19,601 nt of DNA from Bacteroides sp. CAG:144. Lineage in GTDB: Bacteria > Bacteroidota > Bacteroidia > Bacteroidales > UBA11471. Under the pieces are notes generated by a model. That model searched no databases. It was not told the DNA's origin and saw only the letters and a program-made list of their open reading frames with translations. Below are positions 6,974-16,867 of this stretch, one piece after another. The position numbers and the translations under genes are program-made. The stretch covers positions 1 to 19,601 of the forward strand of contig HF999741.1 of the NCBI GenBank assembly GCA_000434215.1, in the 5' to 3' direction. Numbering within the stretch: position 1 is the first letter of the stretch; the number at the start of each line of letters is the position of its first letter.

Positions 6974-8335
6974 ATGAAATATCAACGTCTATTCACTCTC
7001 GCCGGTTGCTTTTTCCTGACCGCCCTGACCATTTCGGCACAGGAAAAACCGCAAACATGGAGCCTCGAAGACTGTTTGCAATATGCATACCAGCAGAATA
7101 TCGAACTGAAACAGAGCCGACTTTCCCTCGAAAGCAGCCGGATCGACACCAAGAATGCGAAGGCCAAGTTATTCCCTTCCCTGACGGCGGGCATCAGCTA
7201 TCAATACAATAATACCCCATTCCAAGAGACAAACAACAGCGACCTCGACAATTACATCATCACGGGAAACAGCGGCAGCGACAAAAACCAATTTTCGGGC
7301 AGCTATAACCTGCGCGGTTCGCTGACGCTCTTTAACGGAGGAAAGCAACTGAATCAAATCAAAACGCAAAAAATCAATGAACAGATGCAGTCGGCTTCGC
7401 TTGAAGAAACATTCGACAACATCGAGTCGGCCATCATATCGGGCTATCTGCAAATACTTTATGCGCAGGAAGCTGTCCTCATCAACCAGAAGACCGTAGA
7501 AGTGTCGAAAGCCCAATGCGAACGGGGTGAAAAACTGAAAAATGCCGGCACACTCTCAGAAAGCGACTACGCCCAACTGGTATCGCAATACAGCAGCGAT
7601 AAATACCAACTCGTCGTTTCCCAGAACACGTTGGCTCAAAACCAACTCACTCTCAAACAACTATTGGAACTCGGCATAGAGGAATCCATAAATATCGCAA
7701 CTCCCGAACTCGATGATACCGACGTACTCACACCGTTGGCTACACAGAACGAAATATATCAAACCGCCCTTGCCTGTATGCCGGGTATCAAGTACAGCGA
7801 ATTAAATATAGCGGCTTCCAAACTCGACATAAAAAGTGCAAAAGCCGGATATTACCCCAGCCTCTCTCTGTCGGCCGGAGTCAGTACGGGACACCTTTCT
7901 ACCAGCAACGGAAACACGGGTTCCCAGATGAAAAACAAACTCAGCGAGTCGATAGGCCTGTCGCTTTCCATACCTATATACAGCAACCGCGATACCCGTT
8001 CGGCCGTATCGAAAGCCCGTATCGCCGCAACTACGGCCGAACTGGATCTACAAAATGTCAAGAAAAACTTACTGAGCGACATCGAGAATCTTTATCTCGA
8101 AGTAAAAGCGGCTCAAGAACAATATGTATCGGCACAAGAAGAAGTAAAAGCAACCCGTGCCAGTTACAACTTGATACAGGAAAAGTTCAACCGGGGAATG
8201 GCCAACACTCTCGAACTGCTTACAGAAAAAAATAATCTGCTCATAGCCGAACAAAAAGTATTGCAAGCCAAGTACATGGCTATACTCAACCGGTTGTTAT
8301 TGAATGTATATCAAAACAAACCCGTCTCTCTCTAA
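6974..8335 (+). CDS. TolC-family outer-membrane efflux channel
   Basis: This 453-residue protein has a signal peptide ending T-I-S-A-Q near residue 23, followed by W-S-L-E-D-C-L-Q-Y-A-Y-Q-Q-N-I-E-L, the usual start of the outer-membrane efflux protein fold. Two similar halves rich in long amphipathic helices follow, each with an F/Y-P-S-L motif (L-F-P-S-L near 60; Y-Y-P-S-L near 295) leading into barrel strands. The second half ends with F-N-R-G-M-A-N-T-L-E-L-L, a typical TolC-family segment. It should form the trimeric exit duct of a tripartite pump with the adaptor and ABC genes downstream. It is the first gene of the operon, 20 bases before the adaptor. The cargo cannot be read from the sequence. 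Confidence 0.94.
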   Translation: MKYQRLFTLAGCFFLTALTISAQEKPQTWSLEDCLQYAYQQNIELKQSRLSLESSRIDTKNAKAKLFPSLTAGISYQYNNTPFQETNNSDLDNYIITGNSGSDKNQFSGSYNLRGSLTLFNGGKQLNQIKTQKINEQMQSASLEETFDNIESAIISGYLQILYAQEAVLINQKTVEVSKAQCERGEKLKNAGTLSESDYAQLVSQYSSDKYQLVVSQNTLAQNQLTLKQLLELGIEESINIATPELDDTDVLTPLATQNEIYQTALACMPGIKYSELNIAASKLDIKSAKAGYYPSLSLSAGVSTGHLSTSNGNTGSQMKNKLSESIGLSLSIPIYSNRDTRSAVSKARIAATTAELDLQNVKKNLLSDIENLYLEVKAAQEQYVSAQEEVKATRASYNLIQEKFNRGMANTLELLTEKNNLLIAEQKVLQAKYMAILNRLLLNVYQNKPVSL

Positions 8336-8355
8336 CGCATATAACACACTCAAAT

Positions 8356-9567
8356 ATGAAAAAAGGAATCATTATCACCATTATCGTGGTTGTTGTCGCT
8401 GCCATAGGGGGCTACTACCTTTTCGGCAACACAGGAAAAAAAAATCAAATCTCCTACGTTACCGTCGCCGTGGGACGTAGCGATATATCCAACTCGGTTA
8501 CGGCAACAGGCACCATAGAACCTGTAACCGAAGTAGAAGTCGGTACTCAGGTATCGGGTATCATCGACAAGATATATGTCGATTACAACTCGGTCGTAAA
8601 AGAGGGGCAACTTATCGCCGAAATGGATAAAGTTACCCTCGAAAGCGAATTGGCATCGGCACAAGCGACCTACGACGGAAATCTTGCCGAATACGAGTAT
8701 CAAAAGAAAAACTTCGAACGGAATAAGGGCCTTTACGAACAATCGCTCATCAGCGAGCAGGAATACGACGACTCGGAATACAGCTACAAAAAATCGAAAA
8801 GCGCTCTCGAAAGCAGTAAAGCTGCACTGGCCAAAGCCCAACGCAATCTCTCATACGCCATCATTACCTCGCCCATAGACGGTATCGTCATAAGCCGCGA
8901 CGTAGAAGAAGGCCAGACTGTGGCTTCGGGTTTCGAGACTCCTACACTGTTCAATATCGCCGCCGACCTCACACAGATGCAGGTTGTGGCCGATGTCGAC
9001 GAAGCTGACATAGGAGGCGTTGAAGAAGGCCAACGGGTAACCTTTACCGTCGATGCCTACCCCAACGATGTTTTTGAAGGACGTGTAACGCAAATACGAC
9101 TGGGCAGTACCAACAGCTCATCGAGTACGACAACCGACGAAAGTGTCATCACTTACGAAGTCGTCATTTCGGCCCATAATCCCGACCTGAAACTAAAACC
9201 CCGCCTGACGGCCAACGTAACGATATATACCCTCGACAAGCAAAATGTATTGAGTGTGCCAGCACGCGCTTTGAGATTTGCCCCCGAATATCCGCTGGTA
9301 GATAAAAATGCCATTGTCGTAGATTGCGAAGGAGAAGCCAAAGTCTGGTCGCAAGAAGGAAATACATTCACTGCCCACCCTGTGCAGACCGGCATCAGCA
9401 ATGGTATCATGACCGAAATCCTCGGAGGCATCGATGAAGGAACCGTCATCATAGAAGAAGCCGTCATCGGAGTATCGGCAGAAATGGCGGAGAATGAAAC
9501 AGGTGATGTGGAAAGAAGTCCTTTCATGCCGGGTCCTCCGGGAAGCAACAAAAAGAAAAGCAAATAA
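8356..9567 (+). CDS. macA: MacA-like periplasmic adaptor (HlyD/membrane fusion protein family)
   Basis: This 403-residue protein is anchored by one N-terminal membrane segment (residues 4-23, Ile/Val rich) with no lipobox. The order of domains is that of MacA/RND-type adaptors. A lipoyl half-motif comes first (T-G-T-I-E-P-V, V-G-T-Q-V-S-G-I-I), then a coiled-coil hairpin of about residues 95-160 with many Lys, Glu and Ala. The second lipoyl half follows (I-T-S-P-I-D-G-I-V-I-S-R), then beta-barrel and membrane-proximal domains. The C-terminus is basic (K-K-K-S-K). It should link the inner-membrane ABC transporter to the TolC-like channel. The gene lies 20 bases after the channel gene, and the ATPase gene begins 18 bases after its stop. 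Family identity is clear; transported compounds are unknown. Confidence 0.93.
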   Translation: MKKGIIITIIVVVVAAIGGYYLFGNTGKKNQISYVTVAVGRSDISNSVTATGTIEPVTEVEVGTQVSGIIDKIYVDYNSVVKEGQLIAEMDKVTLESELASAQATYDGNLAEYEYQKKNFERNKGLYEQSLISEQEYDDSEYSYKKSKSALESSKAALAKAQRNLSYAIITSPIDGIVISRDVEEGQTVASGFETPTLFNIAADLTQMQVVADVDEADIGGVEEGQRVTFTVDAYPNDVFEGRVTQIRLGSTNSSSSTTTDESVITYEVVISAHNPDLKLKPRLTANVTIYTLDKQNVLSVPARALRFAPEYPLVDKNAIVVDCEGEAKVWSQEGNTFTAHPVQTGISNGIMTEILGGIDEGTVIIEEAVIGVSAEMAENETGDVERSPFMPGPPGSNKKKSK

Positions 9568-9585
9568 TCACAAGTGCAACCGATT

Positions 9586-10332
9586 ATGAGCAAAAAAGTC
9601 ATCGAACTGCAAAATATAAAGCGAGACTTCAAAGTCGGAGATGAGATCGTCCACGCACTACGCGGTGTCTCATTCACCATCTGCGAAGGAGAATTCGTTA
9701 CGATTATGGGAACATCGGGATCGGGAAAGTCGACTCTGCTCAACACGTTGGGCTGCCTCGACACTCCAACCAGCGGAGAATATCTCCTCGACGGAATCTC
9801 GGTGCGGACAATGAGCAAACCGGCGCGGGCTATTTTACGAAACCGGAAAATCGGATTCGTATTCCAAAATTACAACCTGCTTCCCAAAACCACAGCCGTA
9901 GAAAACGTGGAACTCCCCTTGATGTACAACTCCTCGGTAAGCGCCTCCGAACGCCGTCGCCGCTCGATAGAGGCACTTCAAGCCGTAGGGCTGGGAGACC
10001 GGCTCGAACACAAGTCGAACCAAATGTCGGGCGGTCAAATGCAACGGGTTGCCATAGCCCGTGCATTGGTAAACAACCCTGCCGTTATCTTGGCCGACGA
10101 AGCAACGGGAAACCTCGATACGCGCACGTCATTCGAAATTCTCGTTCTTTTCCAGAAACTCCACCGGGAAGGCCGCACCATCATTTTCGTTACCCACAAT
10201 CCGGAACTTTCTCAGTACAGCAGCCGTACCATACGTCTACGCGACGGCCATGTCATAGAAGACATCTTGAATCCCGATATTCTTTCGGCAGAAAAAGCTT
10301 TGGCCGCCTTGCCCAAAAACGATGAAGATTAA
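9586..10332 (+). CDS. macB: MacB/LolD-type ABC transporter ATP-binding protein
   Basis: This is the ATPase subunit of the efflux pump (248 residues). Counted from ATG 9586, it shows Walker A G-T-S-G-S-G-K-S-T at 42-50 and a Q-loop in F-V-F-Q-N-Y-N-L-L. The signature is M-S-G-G-Q-M-Q-R-V-A-I-A-R-A-L, Walker B is V-I-L-A-D-E-A-T-G-N-L-D, and the switch His is in V-T-H-N. These are the marks of the MacB/LolD/FtsE group. A GTG codon at 9574 would add M-Q-P-I, but the ATG at 9586 gives the usual family N-terminus. The permease is a separate gene 7 bases downstream, whereas E. coli MacB carries both parts on one chain. This split form is common outside Proteobacteria. Confidence 0.94.
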   Translation: MSKKVIELQNIKRDFKVGDEIVHALRGVSFTICEGEFVTIMGTSGSGKSTLLNTLGCLDTPTSGEYLLDGISVRTMSKPARAILRNRKIGFVFQNYNLLPKTTAVENVELPLMYNSSVSASERRRRSIEALQAVGLGDRLEHKSNQMSGGQMQRVAIARALVNNPAVILADEATGNLDTRTSFEILVLFQKLHREGRTIIFVTHNPELSQYSSRTIRLRDGHVIEDILNPDILSAEKALAALPKNDED

Positions 10333-10339
10333 TTAGCCT

Positions 10340-11552
<1,213 letters not shown>

Positions 11553-11560
<8 letters not shown>

Positions 11561-12638
11561 TGCAAAAGGTATGAAATCCGGAAATAAAAATCACAAAAGA
11601 GTCAGTCTTTTCATTCACATAACAGGGTGGGGCCTCATTTTCGGTCTCCCTCTGTTGTTTTCCGACCATAGCTCTCCGGATTATTTCCGGCACTACTTAT
11701 GGTTTTCTCTCATACCATTGGCCTTGCTTACTGTCTTTTACGTCAATTATACGCTCCTCATCGATAAATTTCTCTTCAAAAGAAAATCGATGGCATATTT
11801 CCTTATCTTCAATACGTTCTTAATCACAGGTGTCTCTCTTATCCTTTTTGCCGTCCGACATTATTATATCGACGTCAACCGGCTTCCACCGCCGCCAGAA
11901 ACTGCCATACAGGCCTTCTTCGGATTTTTTCTTCGGGACATGGTTCCTCTTATACTGGCCGTAGGTATGAGCATTGCCGTAAAAATGACAAGCCGATATA
12001 TTTTCATCGAGAAAGAACTCGAAACGGTAGAAAGAGAAAAAGTCGAAGCCGAACTGAAAACACTGAAAAGTCAAATCAATCCTCATTTCCTTTTCAATAC
12101 CCTCAATAATATATATTCACTCATCGACCTATCTCCGGAAAAAGCCCAGCAGGCAGTCATCGAACTCAGTAAACTGATGCGCTATGTACTTTATGACAAC
12201 ACACCTCGATACGTCCCGTTATCGAAAGAAATAGACTTCATCTACAATTATGTCGAACTCATGCGCCTGCGTCTTGCCTCCAACACCGATCTTTCGGTAA
12301 GCCTGCCGACAGAAAAATACTCGCACATAGAAGTGGCACCTCTCCTCTTTATCGCCCTTATCGAGAACGCATTCAAACACGGTGTCAGCAACACCCAACC
12401 GTCGTTTGTACACATCGACATCTCGGTCGACGACGACAGCCACCGCATCATCTGCCGCATCGAAAACAGCTGCTTCCCCAAAGGGAGCGATGATAAAAGC
12501 GGATCGGGCATCGGCCTCGATAACCTGAAAAAACGTCTCGACATACTATATCCGGGACATTATACGTTTACTACTAAGGAGAATGAATATTCTTATTGCT
12601 CCGAACTGACACTATCGACACACCCCGTACAGCCATGA
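11553..12638 (+). CDS. LytS/YpdA-type sensor histidine kinase (His_kinase PF06580 family)
   Basis: This membrane sensor kinase (361 residues from ATG 11553) has four hydrophobic segments in about the first 150 residues, with little periplasmic sequence. A short coiled linker (E-K-E-L-E-T-V-E-R-E-K-V-E-A-E-L) leads to the phospho-acceptor region Q-I-N-P-H-F-L-F-N-T-L-N, with His178. The ATP-binding domain has the N-box E-N-A-F-K-H-G (Asn272) and G-S-G-I-G-L-D-N at about 316. It probably senses a membrane or envelope cue linked to the pump and phosphorylates the next gene's product. The frame stays open upstream to 11466, but that part lies inside the permease gene. Starts at 11553 (8-base overlap) or 11571 are both plausible. 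Confidence 0.92.
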
Positions 12639-13363
12639 AACTGAAATGCGCCATCATCGACGACGAGCCACTGGCCGTAAGCCTGCTGAAAAACTATGTA
12701 GAGAAAACCCCTTTTCTCGAACTTGCCGGTTCGTACACCAGTGCCATAAAAGCAATGGAAGAAATTACAAACGGATTACAACCCAACCTGCTCTTCCTCG
12801 ACATACAGATGCCCGAAGTCAACGGACTGGAATTTTCCCGTATCATCGGTGATCGTTGCCGCACCATTTTCACTACGGCATTCGAACAATATGCCGTAGA
12901 CAGCTATCGCGTAAACGCACTCGACTACCTGCTCAAACCTTTCTCTTATTCCGATTTTCTGCAAGCCTGCGAAAAAGCACGTCAATGGTTCGAATTGAAC
13001 CAAAATCGGAATTCCGCACCGATAATACCGCAATCGATATTTGTCAAAAGCGAATATAAACTAATACAAATCGACCTCGATAAAATACTCTATATAGAAG
13101 GCCTGAAAGACTATGTAAAAATATATATCGAGAACGAGCCGCACCCCGTACTCTCCCTCATGAGCCTCAAATCGCTCGAAGAACAACTGCCGGGACAGAA
13201 ATTTGTACGTGTACATCGCTCATTTATTGTACACATGGACAAAATCAAAGTCATAGAACGGAACCGCATCGTTTTCGGGAAAACATATATTCCCATCTCC
13301 GACTCTTATAAAGAACAACTGATAGAGCAGCTCAACCGTCGTTCCATCATCGGAAAACTGTGA
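12635..13363 (+). CDS. LytTR-family response regulator
   Basis: This 242-residue DNA-binding regulator has a receiver domain in residues 1-120 with the acidic pair in I-I-D-D-E-P, phospho-acceptor Asp56 (L-F-L-D-I-Q-M-P-E-V-N-G) and Lys101 (L-L-K-P-F). A LytTR domain follows from about 135 to the end (I-F-V-K-S-E-Y-K-L, I-L-Y-I-E-G-L-K-D-Y-V-K-I, F-V-R-V-H-R-S-F-I-V). The start is ATG 12635, which overlaps the kinase stop as ATGA. An upstream TTG at 12596 would place 13 extra residues before the receiver and is unlikely. The gene closes the operon, so it probably controls the efflux genes and itself; the target site is not proven. Confidence 0.94.
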   Translation: MKLKCAIIDDEPLAVSLLKNYVEKTPFLELAGSYTSAIKAMEEITNGLQPNLLFLDIQMPEVNGLEFSRIIGDRCRTIFTTAFEQYAVDSYRVNALDYLLKPFSYSDFLQACEKARQWFELNQNRNSAPIIPQSIFVKSEYKLIQIDLDKILYIEGLKDYVKIYIENEPHPVLSLMSLKSLEEQLPGQKFVRVHRSFIVHMDKIKVIERNRIVFGKTYIPISDSYKEQLIEQLNRRSIIGKL

Positions 13364-13383
13364 GCTAATCTTTGCTCAGGCAT

Positions 13384-13422
13384 AAAAAAGTGAGCAGCCC
13401 GTTACGGACTGCTCACTTTTTT
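13384..13422. terminator. Bidirectional terminator between the response regulator and yjjG
   Basis: Arms AAAAAAGTGAGCAG (13384-13397) and CTGCTCACTTTTTT (13409-13422) are perfectly complementary. The loop region can extend with CCG/CGG pairs. It carries a U-tract on either strand. It lies 20 bases after the regulator stop and 6 bases from the minus-strand nucleotidase stop, so it can serve both converging genes. Confidence 0.92.
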
Positions 13423-13428
13423 CCATAG

Positions 13429-14196
13429 TCAGAGAATATAGACAATCTCTTTCAAAGAAGATACCTGATAAGTAGGGCAAGCAACCGGATAATTTAGCGA
13501 TGTACGACCCACGTATGCCCGATTGACGGGAACTTCGCCCGTACATGTTTGCAGAAGCGATTTATTCCCGGGATTGAAATAGATTTGTTTTATTCCTACC
13601 CGGGCGGCACCGCAAATATCGGCCTCGTAATTATCTCCTATCATCACGACAGAATCAGGCGTCGCCGAAAGCAATGCAAGCGCATGGCGGAATATTCCGG
13701 AGTGGGGTTTCAAAAAACCGACATCGTCGGAGAGAACAATATGGTCGAAAAACGACCGCAGGCCCGCATTATCGAGTTTTCGATATTGTACTTCCCGGAA
13801 TCCGTTACTCAACAAAGTAAGCGTATAACGCAGAGACAAATATTGCAGAAGCTCCCGGGCATAAAAATGCAGACCTATCTGCTCGGACAATGCCGAGAGA
13901 TAGGTCTGATTGAGTTCAGGAATGATTTTCTCGTCGTAAACGCCTATCCGCTGTAAAGGATAACGAAAACGCTCGACAATCAATTCTTCGCGTGAGATGC
14001 GACTGTGATGATAAAGATTCCAAAGTTCGGCATTCTTTTCACTGTATATCCGATAAAAATCATCGAATGATGGATAATAACCGGCCAGTGAAAACTTGTC
14101 ATACGCAATTTTTAATGCGCCATAGGAATTTCGCTTAAAATCCCATAAAGTGTCATCGAGATCGATGAAGACATGCCGTAAAGAAATCGCAGCCAC
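13429..14196 (-). CDS. yjjG: YjjG-type noncanonical pyrimidine nucleotidase (HAD superfamily)
   Basis: This 255-residue cytoplasmic HAD phosphatase belongs to the subgroup that dephosphorylates pyrimidine and modified nucleoside 5'-monophosphates. All four HAD motifs are visible. Motif I is F-I-D-L-D-D-T-L-W-D (nucleophile Asp12, acid/base Asp14) and motif II is L-L-S-N-G. Motif III is the Lys of G-F-L-K-P-H-S-G-I-F, and motif IV is I-G-D-N-Y-E-A-D-I. A helical cap follows motif I. The W-D-F and N-G-F-x-E-V-Q-Y-R-K-L segments match YjjG and related proteins. It is the last gene of a minus-strand operon, starting 13 bases after the lipoprotein stop and ending just before a shared terminator. 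Exact substrates are inferred from the family. Confidence 0.88.
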   Translation of the reverse strand: MAAISLRHVFIDLDDTLWDFKRNSYGALKIAYDKFSLAGYYPSFDDFYRIYSEKNAELWNLYHHSRISREELIVERFRYPLQRIGVYDEKIIPELNQTYLSALSEQIGLHFYARELLQYLSLRYTLTLLSNGFREVQYRKLDNAGLRSFFDHIVLSDDVGFLKPHSGIFRHALALLSATPDSVVMIGDNYEADICGAARVGIKQIYFNPGNKSLLQTCTGEVPVNRAYVGRTSLNYPVACPTYQVSSLKEIVYIL

Positions 14197-14209
14197 TCCC
14201 TATCCGCAA

Positions 14210-15049
14210 TTATTTACGGATTACGAGATATTTCGATACGCTCCAGAATTCTTCGGGGTTGGTGATAGAAAGTTCGGTGATAACTTTACCTTCTTTCACA
14301 AACGTATAAGAACCTTCGGGGTGAGAAGTCATAAGAGTAGCTTTCTTCACATTCAAAGGAATAGAAGATACATTGCGCAGATCGGCTTTGGTAAAGTCGG
14401 CATCGTTTACTACACCTTGAAGAGTTCTAACTTTGAGGATACCACCTTCGAGAATGCCTTTGGCTTTAAGTTCTTTTTTGGTACCGATCGTATAGAATAC
14501 CGTGTTGAGAGCTTGGTCTTGAGCATTGAGTTGATCTTGTTGATCTTTATTCTCATTCGAGAGGGCATCGAGTTTGCTGTTCAAAGAAGCGATCGAAGCG
14601 TCAAGTTCTTTGATTTGAGCATCACGTTGTGCAAGCTCGGCTTGGAGAGCCGTAATCATAGCTGCTTTTTCCTCGTTTTCGGCTTTGAGACGCTCAACGG
14701 TTTTCTTCAAGCTGGCAATGTTGTAATTGCGGTTTCTTACTTGTTTTTCGAGCGTAGCAATTTTTTCTTGATTGTCTTTCAATTGCTCGATAATCTGAGC
14801 GATAGAAGCTTTCAGACGTTCACCTTGAGCCTGATTCAAAGCAGCCTCGGTTTTCGTAATCTGAGAAAAATTTGCTTCGATCTCGTCTATCATTTGCAAC
14901 AATTCCTCTATATCGGAAGCCAACCGTGTATTGACTTGCGCGATAGAATCGTTCTGAAATTGCAAACGAGCGATTTCTTTTTTCGGACCCTGGCATGCTA
15001 CGAAGAAAAGCATCGAAAGGGCTGCCATACTTAATACTACTTTTTTCAT
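14210..15049 (-). CDS. Coiled-coil lipoprotein, possibly of the Cbp1 (collagen-binding adhesin) family
   Basis: This 279-residue lipoprotein has a signal sequence ending in lipobox F-V-A-C (Cys19). Residues 25 to about 185 form an almost unbroken heptad-type coiled coil rich in Glu, Lys, Gln, Ala and Leu. A compact C-terminal domain (about 190-279) begins near T-V-F-Y-T-I-G-T-K-K-E-L and ends K-Y-L-V-I-R-K. A Bacteroidetes O-glycosylation motif D-S-I sits at 34-36. The layout resembles Bacteroides proteins named Cbp1-family collagen-binding glycoprotein adhesins, but I base this on general resemblance only, and a structural or cell-envelope role is equally possible. No acidic run follows the Cys, so surface export is not evident. 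It lies 26 bases after the rsmI stop. Confidence 0.8.
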   Translation of the reverse strand: MKKVVLSMAALSMLFFVACQGPKKEIARLQFQNDSIAQVNTRLASDIEELLQMIDEIEANFSQITKTEAALNQAQGERLKASIAQIIEQLKDNQEKIATLEKQVRNRNYNIASLKKTVERLKAENEEKAAMITALQAELAQRDAQIKELDASIASLNSKLDALSNENKDQQDQLNAQDQALNTVFYTIGTKKELKAKGILEGGILKVRTLQGVVNDADFTKADLRNVSSIPLNVKKATLMTSHPEGSYTFVKEGKVITELSITNPEEFWSVSKYLVIRK

Positions 15050-15075
15050 AATCTACTTGTTTTAAGAGTTGTTTT

Positions 15076-15801
15076 TTAATTATTGTCTAATTCTTCTTTT
15101 TCTTTTATTTTGGTTTTATCTTTTTTCTCATCGGCGACACCGGCCACCACGATTACGCACTCTCCTCGCGGCTCTTGCTGCGTATAATGAGCAATCACCT
15201 CTTCGAATGTCCCGTCAAAAGTCTCCTCATGTATTTTGGAGATTTCGCGGCTTACCGAGACCCGACGCTGTACCCCGAATATTTCGGACATCTGTACGAG
15301 GGTTTTCACCAACCGGAACGGAGATTCGTAAAAAATCATTGTCCGAGGCTCAGTCGACAATTCCCCCAAACGAGTTGCCCGACCTTTTTTCTGAGGAAGA
15401 AAACCTTCGAACGTAAACCGGTCGCACGGCAATCCTGAATCGACAAGAGCCGGTACAAAAGCTGTCGCCCCGGGCAAACACTCAACAGGTATTCCTGCCT
15501 TACGGCTCTCACGCACCAACAGAAAACCGGGATCGGATATAGCCGGCGTTCCTGCATCGGAAACCAGCGCTATGGTCTCGCCTGCTCTCAAACGCTCGAC
15601 AACCGCCTCTACGGTCTTATGCTCATTAAACTTATGATGCGACTGCATACGGGTCTTAATATCGAAATGTTTCATCAGGATACCGCTGGTACGGGTATCT
15701 TCGGCCAAGATGCAATCTACCTCCTGCAAAACCTTGATAGCTCTCATCGTCATATCTTCGAGATTGCCTATCGGTGTGGGTACGATATAAAGCTTCGACA
15801 T
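15076..15801 (-). CDS. rsmI: 16S rRNA (cytidine(1402)-2'-O)-methyltransferase RsmI
   Basis: This enzyme adds a 2'-O-methyl group to C1402 of 16S rRNA in the ribosomal P site, using S-adenosylmethionine. The 241-residue protein shows the SAM-dependent tetrapyrrole-methylase fold motifs in order: Y-I-V-P-T-P-I-G-N-L-E-D (5-16), L-A-E-D-T-R (32-37), L-V-S-D-A-G-T-P-A-I-S-D-P-G (79-92), and L-P-G-A-T-A-F-V-P-A-L. Further on come F-E-G-F-L-P and the F-Y-E-S-P-F-R, S-V-S-R-E and G-E-C-V-I-V segments. It is shorter than the E. coli protein (about 286 residues), as usual in Bacteroidetes, and ends in a Lys/Glu-rich tail. It starts 8 bases after the stop of the upstream acidic-protein gene, so both are co-transcribed. 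Confidence 0.97.
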   Translation of the reverse strand: MSKLYIVPTPIGNLEDMTMRAIKVLQEVDCILAEDTRTSGILMKHFDIKTRMQSHHKFNEHKTVEAVVERLRAGETIALVSDAGTPAISDPGFLLVRESRKAGIPVECLPGATAFVPALVDSGLPCDRFTFEGFLPQKKGRATRLGELSTEPRTMIFYESPFRLVKTLVQMSEIFGVQRRVSVSREISKIHEETFDGTFEEVIAHYTQQEPRGECVIVVAGVADEKKDKTKIKEKEELDNN

Positions 15802-15809
15802 AATCGCTT

Positions 15810-16754
15810 CTATTCAAAACGTTGCTGTAACAAAGAACGCAACAATTCAAAAGCCTCAGACTCAAAATCCCATGCAAAACGATTTTGCAGATACGTCAAC
15901 GACTCTTCGTACGACGCTATATGATTGAGTTCTTCAATGGTTTGAGCCATCAAATCGCCGTCGTTATCGAATAACTCCCGACGAAACAAAAAGCGATCAT
16001 TGATACTCATCATTTTTTGTAATTCCCGATAATCCGCTTTGCTTTCTTCGGAGTGAACAATCGTCTCCATACCTTCTTCCGGCACATCAGACTCCGGCTT
16101 TTCCTCCAAAGAATTCTCTTCGCCCGAAACGGTTATCATCTCCTCGCTATGATATTCCGACAAAGAATCTCCTTCCTTTTCTTCGGGAGATACGGCATCT
16201 TCCTGATTTCCGGCAACGATTTTATCGAGCAATGGAATATCTTTTTTTTCCCTACTCTCTTCCGAACCCGAAGATTCCCGAGAAACCTCACAATACGATT
16301 GCGGTAAAATATCATCGGTTCTTTCAGAATCCTGCATTTCGGGAATCCGATCAAAAAGACAAAACTCCTCATCCGTAGCGTCCCAAGAAAAAACAAGTGA
16401 ACTCGTTTCCACATCAGGAATATCTTTTTCTTCCGAATGGGAGAAAGATTCTCCGTACTCCTTATTCTCCTTTGAAACAGTATCGCACATCGGGATATCA
16501 TTTCTTTCCGCATTTTCGTAAACAAGCAACGACGCTTCGCCGCTTTCGACTTTTTCCGCCGTCTGTTCAACCATCGGAATAGTCTCTTTAACAGTGTTTA
16601 ATGCTCGTAATTCCTCGCACAAAGATTCACCTTTTTCAAGAGAAATTTTACATAAAATGGCTGGCACTTCGGGATAACTTTCGGATACAAGTTGCATCAA
16701 CTCGGTCAACTCCGCAAGCGTCGCATTTATATGTTCTATGCGAGAATCCAACAT
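15810..16754 (-). CDS. Uncharacterised acidic Bacteroidales protein with short IP-centred repeats and a conserved C-terminal domain
   Basis: This 314-residue protein has unknown function. It has no signal peptide or membrane segment, so it should be cytoplasmic. Three parts can be seen. Residues 1-55 form a predicted helix with two Cys. Residues 56-235 are a very acidic, Ser/Glu-rich, probably disordered linker. It holds degenerate repeats centred on Ile-Pro at 59-60, 87-88, 112-113, 137-138 and 173-174, for example N-D-I-P-M-C-D, E-K-D-I-P-D-V-E and K-K-D-I-P-L-L-D-K-I. Residues 240-314 form a conserved helical domain with S-I-N-D-R-F-L-F-R-R-E-L-F, which I recognise from hypothetical proteins of other Bacteroidales. 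It is the first gene of the rsmI operon. The long linker suggests tethering or partner binding; no enzyme motif is seen. Confidence 0.85.
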   Translation of the reverse strand: MLDSRIEHINATLAELTELMQLVSESYPEVPAILCKISLEKGESLCEELRALNTVKETIPMVEQTAEKVESGEASLLVYENAERNDIPMCDTVSKENKEYGESFSHSEEKDIPDVETSSLVFSWDATDEEFCLFDRIPEMQDSERTDDILPQSYCEVSRESSGSEESREKKDIPLLDKIVAGNQEDAVSPEEKEGDSLSEYHSEEMITVSGEENSLEEKPESDVPEEGMETIVHSEESKADYRELQKMMSINDRFLFRRELFDNDGDLMAQTIEELNHIASYEESLTYLQNRFAWDFESEAFELLRSLLQQRFE

Positions 16755-16774
16755 TATTTCAACGTTTTTACCTA

Positions 16775-16782
16775 CAAAAGTA
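16775..16782 (-). promoter_or_regulatory. Promoter -7 box of the acidic protein/rsmI/lipoprotein/yjjG operon
   Basis: Read on the minus strand this is TACTTTTG, matching TAnnTTTG, about 20 bases before the ATG at 16754. No clear -33 element is seen in the A-rich sequence upstream. It is the only candidate promoter I see for the four tightly spaced minus-strand genes. Confidence 0.6.
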
Positions 16783-16867
16783 TGAAAAAAAACGATAATT
16801 CATACGGTCTCTATCATTATTTTTCCTCCATAACCACTTTTTTTTATTCTTTTACGAGTTTTGTGTT

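Noticed and set aside
9153..9818. 221-residue minus-strand open frame
   Set aside because: Antisense to the end of the MacA-like gene and the start of the ATPase gene, both of which have clear family motifs.
12596..12634. TTG-initiated extension of the response regulator
   Set aside because: It lies within the kinase gene and would put extra residues ahead of a receiver domain that begins normally at ATG 12635, which overlaps the kinase stop as ATGA.
14150..15034. 294-residue plus-strand open frame
   Set aside because: It is the antisense of the coiled-coil lipoprotein; the Lys/Glu/Gln/Leu-rich codons of that gene leave few stops on the other strand. The Phe/Leu-rich translation has no domain.
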